Positions 11,339 through 21,294 of a stretch of DNA of 64,000 bases are shown one piece after another. The notes beneath the pieces were generated by a model. It was not told where the DNA came from, made no database searches, and was given only the letters and a program-made list of their open reading frames with translations. This stretch comes from Larix kaempferi (Eukaryota; Streptophyta; Pinopsida; Pinales; Pinaceae). The first letter of the stretch is position 1, and each line of letters opens with the position of its first letter. The stretch is from contig BSBM01001929.1 in NCBI GenBank assembly GCA_027924585.1, forward strand, positions 1,054,001-1,118,000, written 5' to 3'. The translations under genes and the position numbers were made by a program.

Positions 11339-11794
11339 TCCTACTCAAATTGTCCACCTTGACAGGTCTAAAGTAAGAGTAGTGGGGAGATTGAGAAATG
11401 TGTTGTTGACATTATTTGTTGATCCTCGGATTCACCAGACCATTGATATTGTTGTAGCTGACATCCCTAAAGTCTATGGAATGTGGTTGAGCATAGATTG
11501 GTCAGAGAAGCTCAAGGGATACTTTGCCACTAATTGGTCTCACCTGTGGCTACCCTACAATGGACAACCGAACAAGATTAAGATCACTAGGGAACCATTT
11601 ATGAAGCAAACAGTCACTAACCTTAATGATTCAAGTGAACCTGCTTGTTATTTTAGTTCACATATTGAGCATTTCACATTTGATACCTTTTTGGGGGATT
11701 TTCCAGCTGATTCTTCACCATATGAGAATGTACAAAATGAGTCACAGATTACCAACGTTACTTCTATACCATTCTCTAGAACTTTGTACATAGT
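11339..11794 (+). pseudogene. gypsy-1 protease C-terminal half and linker
   Basis: Continues the protease codon frame of 4098-4216 exactly after one copy of the target site is removed. It includes the flap and C-terminal protease strand region (GRLRNVLLTL, then IVVADIPKVYGMW) and a linker of about 100 residues. A frameshift falls between about 11760 and 11795, before the RNase H-like domain. Confidence 0.75.
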
Positions 11795-12356
11795 GTGTAT
11801 AATGTTAATACAAATTTTAGGATTGATCCTATTGCATGGACTTTATTATTTTATGGCTCTAGATCCAAGGATGGAGTTGGTGCAGGTTCTGTCCTTATTG
11901 ATCCGAAAGGGACTAAAACCATGATTGCTTGCAAAGTTGAATTTGAATGTACCAATAATGTGGCTGAATATGAGGCCCTGGTGCAAGGACTCAAAAAAGC
12001 CATTGATATGCATGCACAAGTGATATAATGTTTTGGAGATTCTGAAATCATAGTTAAACAAGTAAGAAACAAGATACACTGTCTGTCTTCCCGTTTAACT
12101 AATTATAAAAAAAATGGTAAGAGAACTCACCAACTCTTTCTTTGCATTCAACATTAACTCAGTCCCTAGGTCACAGAACTTTGATGCTAACCTCTTAGAA
12201 AATACTGCATCTAGGCTGATTCCACCAGAAGGCTTGTCACCTGAAACCTTTTCAATAGAACTTATGTATAGGCCTTCCATCCCTGATAATTTAACAAGCT
12301 AGAAAGTATTTGATGATGACCAGCAAATCCTAGACTTTCAATCAACTCAAGATACC
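11795..12356 (+). pseudogene. gypsy-1 additional RNase H-like domain (between protease and RT)
   Basis: Reads IAWTLLFYGSRSKDGVGAG, then a cysteine/phenylalanine-containing strand, then NNVAEYEALVQGLKKA and FGDSEIIVKQVRN. This is the pattern of the archaeal-type RNase H found as an extra domain in plant Tat-lineage gypsy elements. The active-site Glu (AEYEA) and second Asp (GDSE) are present; the first Asp (usually FDGS) is Tyr here. TAA at 12026 and a frameshift near the A8 run at about 12108 break it. The tail (IPPEGLS, YRPSIPDN) leads to the RT linker. The usual RNase H is also present after RT, so this is a second one, and its place upstream of RT is unusual. Confidence 0.75.
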
Positions 12357-13517
12357 TTTCAAGACATGGAAATAGATGAGGTTGAGCATGAAAAATCTCT
12401 GTCTGATCCTTCCAACATTATCCCAAAATCAGTGATCAACCTAGAAAAGTTCTATGACTTGCAAGATAAGTTTAAACACAAGACCAACTGTAAGACACAG
12501 AGTTCATCTCTTAACTATGAGCCAGTCAACCTTGGTACTGAACAGAATCATCGATTCATCAACCTTGGATTTGAATGCCCTGTTGAAGAAAGAAGAAATT
12601 TCATCAAATTGTGTAAAGAGTACAAAGATGTTTTGCATGGACCTATGATGAACTAAAAACCTTTGATACTAGCATTATGCATCATAACATACCGATGAAG
12701 CCAAAAGTGAAACCTTACCAACAGAAACTAAGAAAGATGCATCCTAGTTTGGAACCCTCTGTAAAGAAAGAACTTAAGAAATTTCTGACAGCTAGAATCA
12801 TATTCCCTGTCAGACACACACAATGGATAGCAAATTTAGTACATGTCCGAAAAAAAGAATGGAGAAATCAGACTTTGTGTCGATTTCATAAATTTGAACA
12901 GAACTTCCGAAAAGGATAACTACCATGTTCCTCCCATCGAACAGATTCTACAAAAGGTAGTTGGGTCAGAGATGTTCTCTCTCCTGGATGGTTTTTCAGG
13001 GTACAACCAAGTCATGGTTTCCCCTTATGACCAACTGAAAACAGCTTTCAAAACCCCCTGGGGTACCTTCGCCTACAGGCGAATGCCCTTCAGACTGATA
13101 AATGCGGGAGCCACATTCCAGAGAGATATGGATATAGCTTTCAGAGGTTTAATGCATAATTATGTCATAGTATACTTAGATGATATCACTATTTATTCGA
13201 AAAAACGACATGAACATCTGTCTGCTCTCAAACAGGTTTTTGAATGCTGCAGGAAGTACAGAATTTCGTTGAACCCTAACAAGTCCATATTTGCAGTAAC
13301 AAAACGTAAGCTCTTGGGTTTCATTGTTTCCAAGGAAGGTATGATTATTGATCCTGAACACACTGAAGCAATTTCAAATATTGGTTTTCCTTGTTCGCGC
13401 AAATCCATGCAATCATTCCTCGGTAAGATCAATTTTGTACGTAGGTTTGTTCCAAATTTTGCACAAATTGTTAAGCCTTTGCAGCAATTAGTTAAAAAAT
13501 ATGTACAGTTTAGCTAG
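12357..13517 (+). pseudogene. pol: gypsy-1 reverse transcriptase
   Basis: Ty3/Gypsy RT. An acidic linker (12366-12650) is followed by a frameshift near 12645, then the RT fingers (KPYQQKLRKMHPSLEP, LTARIIFPV), an A7-run frameshift near 12850, then GEIRLCVDFINLN, MFSLLDGFSGYNQV, TPWGTFAYRRMPF and the catalytic VYLDDITIYSK (about 13170-13202). The thumb and connection include LLGFIVSKEGM and FLGKINFVRRFVPNF. Stopped by TAG 13515. The metal-binding pair of Asp in YLDD is intact. Confidence 0.92.
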
Positions 13518-14000
13518 TCGCAGGAACAGAAGGATGCATTTGTTGAAATTCGAAGGGCCATTGTAGAAGCCTCTGCTCTGATGTCCCCCGATTTTAACAA
13601 GGATTTTATTCTATATACTTTTGCTACTGATTTTTCTTATGCAACTGTCTTAACGTAGAAGCATGATAATGATGTTGAGATTCCAATTTCATTCATGAGC
13701 TCAACGTTTAAGGGAGAAGAACTTAACTACTCCCAAATTGACAAGCAGGCTTATGCAGTTTACAAGTCTGTGAAACATTACAGGCCGTACCTATGGAAGT
13801 CTCGAATGAAGGTGATTGTGCCATACACAGCCATCAGAAACGTGCTGGTCCAGAAAGAACTAGGCGAGAAAAGAGCCCATTGGATGACAACTTTGCAGGA
13901 ATATGACTTGGAAATCAGGCCAGCGAAGATTGTAAAAGGGAAAGGTTTGTGCCTGCTTACTACCTAGTTGAAAGATCTTGTTCAGCAATAGACTGAATGG
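13518..14000 (+). pseudogene. pol: gypsy-1 RNase H (canonical, after RT)
   Basis: Follows RT in the same frame: catalytic ATDFSY, then IPISFMSSTFKGEELNYS and DKQAYAVYKSVKHYRPYLW, typical of the gypsy RNase H. In-frame TAGs at 13515, 13656, 13965 and 13989, three of them followed by codons that keep family-like sequence, so these look like Gln-to-stop changes. Confidence 0.85.
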
Positions 14001-15315
14001 GAGCAGGAGGAAAATGTTCCTACAGGTTCTGTTAATGCCATAGATACTCCAACATCTGACTGGTACGATCATATCAATTTTTTTCTAAACCATGGGTTTG
14101 CTCCTGAAACCCTTGAATTCGAAAAACGTAGAGCTTTAAGATTAAAGTCTGCTCCATATCAATTTATTAATGGAGTTTTGTTTAGAAAAATTATGATGGA
14201 GTTTTCCTTAGATGTTTGGAGAAAAATGAGACTGATGACATTCTTTTTCAATTTCATGCAGGACCTTCTGGAGGCCATTTTTCAAGTGAAACCACAGCAC
14301 ACAAGATTCTCAAAGCTGGATATTATTGGCCTACCCTGTTTAAAGATGCCTATGCTCATGTTAGAAGGTATGAACCATGTCAAAAGTGTGCAGGGAAATT
14401 CAAAAAACTTGCTTTTCCTCTACAGCCAGTAACAATTCAGTTTCCATTTCAGCAATGGGGACAAGATTTTGTTGGACCAATTAATCATGTTTCCTCCCTG
14501 CCACATAGGTATATCCTTACAGCAATAGACTACTTTACCAGATGGGTAGAGGCAGTCCCTCTTAGGCAGTGTAACACAAACCAAGTAATTTGTTTCCTTG
14601 ACAACCAGATAGTTACGAGGTTTGGTGCTCCTGAGTATCTTGTCTTTGACAATGCATCCTACTTTTCCTCAATTGATTTGACACAGTATGCCCTTGAAAA
14701 AGGGATCAAACTAAAAATTTCTGCCAATTATTATCCACAGGGTAATGGGCTTGCTGAATCTTCTAACAAGAACCTGATAAATATTTTGAAGAAGACAGTC
14801 TCCTCTCATCACAAAGATTGGCACACACAGCTTTATAATGCTCTTTGGGCAGGTTGAATCACCCCAAAGGCAGCTATTGGAAACTCTCCCTATTGTCTGG
14901 TCTATGGAAAGGAATCCATTCTACCATCTAACCTTACCATTCCCTCATTATAGCTAGCCCAATCCATTCAAGAAGATGATTCCTCTCATCTTCAGCAGAG
15001 AATTGATACCTTGCTTAAGTTGGAGGAAGACAGGGAAATGGCTAAAAATAAATTATATCATCATCAACAGATGGTTAAAAGATGGTTCGATGAGAAATCC
15101 TCTTCTAACAGAGAATTTTCAGTAGGAGATTTGGTATTGATATGGGATAAGCAACATAAGGATAAAAATGATTATACCAAGTTTTAGCGCCTTTGGCTAG
15201 GACCTTTCATTATTACATAAAGATTGGTCCTAGTACTGTTCGATTACAAACATTGGAAGGGGTCATTAACACTTATCCAGTGAATGTTTCTCTGCTCAAA
15301 AAGTATTTTGTCTAA
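14001..15315 (+). pseudogene. pol: gypsy-1 integrase with GPF module
   Basis: After a one-base frameshift near 14195 the zinc module reads FHAGPSGGHFSSETTAHKI...CQKCAG (HHCC intact). The core keeps all three acidic residues: WGQDFVGP (about 14456), VFDNASYF (about 14646) and GNGLAESSN (about 14743-14769). TGA 14855 and later stops interrupt the C-terminal part. FSVGDLVLIW and LWLGPFIIT form the GPY/F-like module. After a last frameshift near 15215 the protein ends at TAA 15313 (KKYFV). No chromodomain is visible. Confidence 0.9.
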
Positions 15316-16269
15316 ACAATTTGATGCACTTTGTACATAAGTTTGGTGTGTTTTGCATTTTCTTTGTTTTGATTGGTTTTCATTTAATAAACTCTATACA
15401 TTTGGTAATGGTTGATGGCCAGCTTGTCTCTAGGATAATTTGAACTGAAGTTTTGGAATGCTCTGTCAATCTTGGCTTTTCTCAACCTATGTCAGAATTT
15501 GTTTTACAAAGAATAGACAGTCATTAATTGCATATCTTTTGATTGATACATTTCCACCTTGGTCATTATCTTACACATGCGTTATTAGTTTAATTGAGGT
15601 TGTGGAGAGTGACTGGCCTTCTTGTCCTATGTTTCATTAGTGTAATACAGCATATCTTAATAGCCTGTTCAACCTTTATCTACTCTGGATCCTATCACAG
15701 TCACCTTGAAAAATAATATTACTTAATAATTGTGGATTACAGGATGGAGGGGTCTTATTACAAGCCATCCCATTATGTTCATAGATGTGAGTGGAATGAC
15801 ATCTTCACACCAAGCCACCAAACTTGGAAGATGACTTTCAGTTTATTGAAAGGTGGAAGATCCTATCGCACAAGTCGGTCCATTCATGATCTGCAAAGCA
15901 TCAATGAGTAACGCCACTATCATATGGTCACCAAGCCATGGTGGTGTATTGTAATTCACACCCTAATAAAAAAATTGTTTTACTTTTTCTTTATAAGACA
16001 ATGTTGCATATAAGGACAGGGGGGTCTTATCACAAGCCATCCTGCCATGATCATGGGTTTGATTTTCGACTGAAATTATCATTATCTAGTCACCAAGCCA
16101 TGATAATTGCTTTCAATGTCACAACTGGAAAACAATGAGTCTCATAACTGAGCTAGCTTGTTCAATTTCCAGATCAGGTTTGTGAATGGCATTGCCAAAA
16201 TATGATCACCAAGTCAGGGCAGTGATCTTATGTCAACAAGGTCTTATGTATAGATTTTATGTTTGTTTT
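15316..16269 (+). other. gypsy-1 region between pol and polypurine tract
   Basis: No coding sequence recognised. From 15740 to 16230 short imperfect repeats recur: ggtcttatYacaagccat and caccaagccaTg occur about five times at 60-100 bp spacing. Confidence 0.5.
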
Positions 16270-16302
16270 AAAAAAAAAGAGAAAAGAAAAGAAAAAAGGG
16301 AA
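16270..16302 (+). other. Candidate polypurine tract of gypsy-1
   Basis: 33 uninterrupted purines (A-rich with gaga and ggg). The LTR should start with TG just downstream; tgaatag at 16311 and tgttaatag at 16320 are candidates. The second would give a TGTT/AACA terminal match with the LTR end. Confidence 0.5.
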
Positions 16303-16934
16303 TAAAAAAATGAATAGATTGTTAATAGCGCATCTCTGTGTAAATAAAGCAATTAATAAGTCAAGGTGATTTATGATTTGGATATCCAGAGTAGTTTTAA
16401 GCATACCCCTAGGTTCATCTAAAAGTTGTCTTCCTATGATTACATAATGGAAAAAGTTTCTTGTTGTTTCTTAAATCTCCTTATCAGATTTGCATTATCT
16501 TTAAATTGATCATGGATGGGAGTATATCAATCTTATGTTTAATTATGCTTATTGGTTGTCTTTTTATAGACATTTTCTAAAATCCAGGTTGAAAAAATCA
16601 GTTGGCTAACATACTTTCTTTAACTGAATTTTTGTTTGCAGAGATAACTGGTTCTTCCCAGCCAGTCCCCATTTGTTGCAGGTACAACAGATCCCATGCT
16701 CCATCTGATCATGGGATCCCCAACTTTTGTAAATACAAAGGTATTTGGGTAAGTTCTTATTAAAATGAGATTCTTAAACCTTGTTTTTATGATCTCATAC
16801 CTTTGATTTTGGTTTGTGTAATTATCATTTTTCCTTTGAATTTTTTTTTAGTTTTTGGTTTTTTTCTTGATTTGCAGAAAGCCTTTAATTCTTTCAAAAT
16901 GTTGTTTTCTTCCCGAAAACCTGAAACCCAAAAA

Positions 16935-17222
16935 CCCACAATCCCGCAATTGCGGATTGTGGGAATTGTTTGTTCTTTCTTTCTGAAATTTTGCCAACCC
17001 GAAATTGCAGATTGCGGGAAGACTTTGTTAATATTTTGGGAAATTTCCATTTCGCAATCCACAACCCAAAACCCACAATGGTGGATTTCAGATTGCGGAA
17101 AGTTCTTATTTTAATCAATTGCATTGTGTGTTTCTGCAACCCGCAATTGCGGATTGCGGAAACACTTTCGTCCGTTATTTTGCAAATTTGCAATCCTACA
17201 ATTGCGGATTGCGGATTGTGGG
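16935..17222 (+). repeat. Cluster of palindromic GCAATTGC-centred repeats in U3
   Basis: A 29-bp near-perfect palindrome at 16935-16963 (one bulged C) is followed by partial copies at about 17007, 17071-17098, 17140-17159 and 17194-17222. CCGCAATTGCGG occurs exactly at 16944 and 17141. It lies 350-640 bp upstream of the LTR ORF start. Could be binding sites for a dimeric protein or RNA hairpins. Confidence 0.8.
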
Positions 17223-17532
17223 AATCTTGAATAAAGTTTGAAACTAACATCTATGACCCGATCTCGCATCCTGTAGGGGTTAATATCATCTTCTCATTTC
17301 TTATAATCCTACGGTTCAGATTTGACCCGACAAAAAAACGATAAATATAAGATTTTTTCTATTTTTCTTTATAATTTTCATTGTCGGATTTTACTCTGCT
17401 ACGTGGATTTTACTGTGGATTTTACTGTGGATTTCTTAACAGGGGTCATTCTCACGAATTTTCAGTTATTTTTAGGTTGGTTCATTGTCATTTTTGCATT
17501 TTCTATTGATGGTTTTGTTGTTTATGGTTTAG

Positions 17533-17550
17533 TTTTTATTTATTTACCAG
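17533..17550 (+). promoter_or_regulatory. Possible splice acceptor before the LTR ORF
   Basis: A T-rich run ending ttatttaccag, 20 bp before the ATG at 17571. It could allow a spliced, env-like subgenomic mRNA. No donor was identified, so this is only suggestive. Confidence 0.3.
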
Positions 17551-17876
17551 AATTTCCAAGCTTTGCCAAAATGTCATGGAACACTCAGTCTAAGATAATT
17601 CACAGGGATTTTCTGACCAAAGATCTGAATTTCGGTATCTTCTCACATACCAATGAGAGGGTTACTGAAACTTATCAAATGGACTGGTCAAAAATTTATT
17701 CAATCTTTGATAACGACGACCTTTCAGACATTAAAGAATACTGACCTGCATATGAAAAGATCAGGGCTTCCCAATTACATGTCATTGCTTCCTAGCCTGC
17801 TATCCTACCTTACATAGACCCAGTTAAATGGATAGTAGACAATGTTAACCCTAAGAACCGGTCATTCAATGACAGT

Positions 17877-18845
17877 ATGGGGTCACAATTGACAACTTTC
17901 TGCCCCGAAGTATTTAGTAGAGACTTTTCCCTTAAGCCGGCTACACAGACCCTTAGCCCTGAATTCATACAATCCTCTAAAACAAGGTACAATTTTGACG
18001 AAATGTTGAAATCATGGATGATTAATCCTGGTAGCTTTGTGCCAAAGGCTGATAACCTCTACCCAATTTCCTGGTTCAGGGAGCCTTATTCTTTACTGGA
18101 AGCCATGCTTTGCAGGCTCTTTGGCCTTCCAAATTGTTCAGTCTTCAAAGTTGAATGGGCTCCAATAGCTCATCATGTGTTAACAATGGGAGAATCCTTC
18201 CCTTGGGCGTCTATCCTCTCATCAGAACTTAAAACAACTATCCAAGACTATCAAAAGGCATCTTCCCTGAGAAAGCCACACATCTTCTTTTCAACCGTCA
18301 TTATTGATGTCTTTTGCTCTGAGTTCCAATATCCTAACTTGGGATGGAATTGGATCCCTTTAGATCCACCAGTTCATATCTATCACTCAGCAGTATGGGA
18401 GAGCGATTTTGTGCCACTACTTTATGACATTTGTGACCATTTCATGGGCACTATTTATTTCAAGATATTCAAACAAGAGGCACCTGCCTTTTCAGTTGAT
18501 GCTAGGACCTTCATCAATACAATTGGTGATTGGTATGTCTATGAGTCCTATTCATATATTAGAGTCTGGGGAAGTGACACTATTCATCTTCTACCCAGAA
18601 TAGTGCCTGGAAGATTGGTCATTCAAGAAGTCTCTTATCGGACTGTTACTGATGGTGTTTACAGAAAACTCACTGGTCCTAAAAAGAAAGGATGGCCTAA
18701 ATTTTCTTTGAACCTTGGGCCATTAGTCATCCCAACCTCAAATTGGGCTGCAGTGCTTAGTGACAAAGTGGCTCCTTTAAAGTTGGGTTTTTCTCCCAAA
18801 AGGAAGCATGATCCTAAGAAATTCCTTGATGCACATTTTAAATAA
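17877..18845 (+). pseudogene. Conserved N-terminal domain of the U3 ORF (longest open stretch, 322 codons)
   Basis: Open segment of the U3 ORF with features shared with the minus-strand relative at 51786-52740: PYSLLEAMLCRLFG against PYRIVLSLLCRLYG; a W-x-P following; and GWNWIPLDPPVHIYHSAVW against GWRWTPREPTIHIYCQTLW. Upstream, MDWSKIYSIF at about 17680 matches YEWREIY-x-IF. It is rich in aromatic residues and ends in a Lys-rich stretch. Conservation of spaced Trp, Pro, Gly and Tyr between divergent copies argues that it was a folded protein under selection. I cannot name the family with certainty. Confidence 0.7.
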
Positions 18846-19933
18846 TATCATATGAAGATGGACTATGTCCATGAAGAAATTCTATGTGACTCTGTCTACC
18901 AAGGAGTGAATACATTTTCTGAGGTCCTGGTTAGGGCCAAGAGCATAGATGAGCAGCATCAGATTATGCAATATCAGAGAGAAATTAAAGCTAAAGTTTT
19001 GAGCTACCTTACGATGGAAATGAATCTGCTTGGGAAAATGAGAAAGGATAGAGCAGAAAAGGAGAACCAGTGGGCTAATGCCCCTCTAATGCTTACTTAT
19101 CCAGATGTGAATAAAGGTAAAGCCCCCATGGAGAATCTTCTTGAGGTAAAAACAGTTGAACATGTCAAAGTCTTGTTGTAGACCTCTCATCATTTGAAGC
19201 AGGAGTTAGCACAGCTGACTTCACTATTGGATACTCAAACAATCGAACCTCCTAAGCTTACTATGGATATTCAAGTGACTACTGTAGCTGCACAGGTATG
19301 TGATGATCTAATAATAGTTGAGGCCAACCTATCTAAGAGACACAAAATCTCGATCCCTACATCACAGGTTCCCACTGTTGATATTATTGATAGTGATGTT
19401 GATGATGAAGCGCATCATCCATTATCTGTGACTATAGGAGTGACTCAAGAAGTAACTGAAGATTCACAAGCAATTACATATTTTTTAGACACTATTGAGA
19501 TGGATCACTCTTTTTCTGATCAATAGGTATTGGAGGTTACTACTACCCCTGACATTACAACTTCATCACTTTTGTTGTCATCTATTCAAGATCTTTCTGC
19601 TTTGTCTCCAGGGGTGATGCCACCATTTTCCATATCACAATTGTTTCATACTTTTACTTCTAGAGCCATTCCTTTTTTAGACAATTCAGTTCCATTTTCC
19701 ATTCCCCCATCTATTATTGCAAAGGTCCATTCTTTGACTGTCCCTCGACAATTACCCATATCTACTTTATCATCATCCACCATTGATGAGCCAGCCACGG
19801 TTCTTTCTTCATCATCACCTACTAATGATGATCATGTTCCACCTTCTGAAGCCTTCACTTCAATCCCTTCTCCAACCCATGTTGCATCAGTTCCTTAGAT
19901 TGTCTCTACCCTCTGACTACTCCCCAAGTTACC

Positions 19934-21223
19934 ATGTCTATACCTAGTCCCACCGTCACTCAAACACCTTCATTAATTTCAACAAAGAATATCATTTCAA
20001 TTTCTTCAGAAATAATAGCTGAATATGAAGATGATGTTGTAGTCCCTCTTGGACATTATTTCTACAGTAAAGAAAATAAACCAGTGATAAAGATGGGTAA
20101 GAAGAGAAGCAGGGATCAAGGTGGATTAGAAGTATCTGTTCCAAATCAAATAATATGGGCTCAGCAAACAAATGATCCCCAGACATGAGCAATTGAGATA
20201 GCTGCAGCCTTAGGGGAATTTGCTGGTGCAAACCTTGATTCAGTCCAGATACTGAATAGGGAGATTGATCAAAAGAAGAAAGAATTGGAAAGGCTTGAAG
20301 AAGAGCTAGTAAATACCAAGGAAGAACATGAGATTTATATTACTGATCTCAGGAGGATATGGGGAGGCGGGTTAGAGGATTTGGAGTGAAGCAATACCTC
20401 TCTTCAGGCTGAACTTCGTAACGTACAAGTTGAGAATTATGCCAATACACAGAAGATAGCCTTACTGGAAAAGCAATGTGAGGATGCAACTGCAAGTGCA
20501 GACTCTTCTCGTTTCTCTAAGTTTTCACCCCAGGAATTTAAGGATTTGGCCCTTCAAGTCAATGAAGAGCATCATAAATTACTGGAGTAGCTATTTTACA
20601 CCCTAGATGAGATTAGGGAAACTCATATGACTTTTGGTAAGATGTATGGTGCCCTTGAAGAGTAGAAATCCAAAAGGCTGCAAGCTTCCCAGTCAAGTCA
20701 AAACATTGGTAAGTGGCAGAGGTATATCAAGTACATACTAGAAGACATCCCCATTCTTAACAGTTTTCAGTTCAAGAAAATCAGAGCTGCATTGAATACT
20801 TGGCTTGATCTTAATGAATCAGTTGAAGACATTCTTAAGAAACCACAGGCTATGTGTAGCAGGCGATGGTATGCAGCAGATAACATCATGGAATTGCTGC
20901 AGTTCTCAGCCTTGGAGATCATTGAAGATGCTTTCCCACCTAATTTGATGGTTGAGCAAGTCGAACGTAGGTGTGAGGAAGCTAAGGAGAAAATTCAGCG
21001 CCTTGAGGAGGTCAAGATTGATGATGTGGATCAATTAATTAGGAAACCGGTCACCATGGAAGGAAAATTCCACATTTTCATCTGTATTTGGCATAAGTTA
21101 GCTAAAAATGAAATGGAAACATTCATATGTAGTTCCCAGCTGGGGCTTGAGTCAGCTAAAGATCCGAATGTGGATGAGTTGTTAGAGATTTGGGACAAAT
21201 GGCAAGTTTTTCTGGGCCATTAG
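19934..21223 (+). pseudogene. C-terminal coiled-coil part of the U3 ORF (3' LTR copy)
   Basis: Frame +2 continuation of the U3 ORF after a frameshift, collinear with 3-1175 in the 5' LTR. It holds a basic patch (KKRSRD), a heptad-like Leu/Glu/Lys stretch around LEEELVNTKEEHE, and ends at TAG 21221. TGA 20186 is private to this copy; TGA 20387, TAG 20588 and TAG 20663 are shared with the 5' LTR and so were present in the RNA template. Confidence 0.7.
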
Positions 21224-21286
21224 TTTTAGTTTGATTTTTTAATCCCGGTTTGTGGGAATTTACTCTTTGTATTATTTTGTAACTCT

Positions 21287-21294
21287 TATATAAA
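21287..21294 (+). promoter_or_regulatory. TATA box of gypsy-1 3' LTR
   Basis: TATATAAA, same context as 1239-1246, 64 bp after the end of the U3 ORF. Confidence 0.55.

Larger units (their letters stand above)
17571..21223 (+). pseudogene. Long LTR-encoded ORF of gypsy-1 (U3 ORF), about 1,200 codons, broken
   Basis: One frame runs from ATG 17571 to about 19900, shifts once between 19899 and 19933, and continues to TAG 21221. Stops within it: TGA 17742, TAG 17793, TAA 18843, TAG 19179, TAG 19524, TAG 19896, TGA 20186, TGA 20387, TAG 20588, TAG 20663. The sequence on both sides of each stop keeps coding character, so this was one protein. It has a globular N-terminal domain (to about residue 425), a Ser/Thr/Pro-rich middle (about 560-790) and a coiled-coil-like C-terminus. 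Lying upstream of the TATA box it is in U3 and so, in genomic RNA, lies after pol. No enzyme motif, signal peptide or membrane segment is evident, so it is not an obvious envelope protein. I do not know its function. A divergent copy of the N-terminal domain is at 51786-52740. Confidence 0.75.

Noticed and set aside
16787-17250. Open frames on both strands of 60-118 codons
   Set aside because: They overlap the palindrome cluster and mirror each other; no domain and no start context.
17571-21223. U3 ORF as an envelope protein
   Set aside because: No signal peptide, membrane segment, cleavage site or glycoprotein-like Cys pattern was seen; only its position is env-like.
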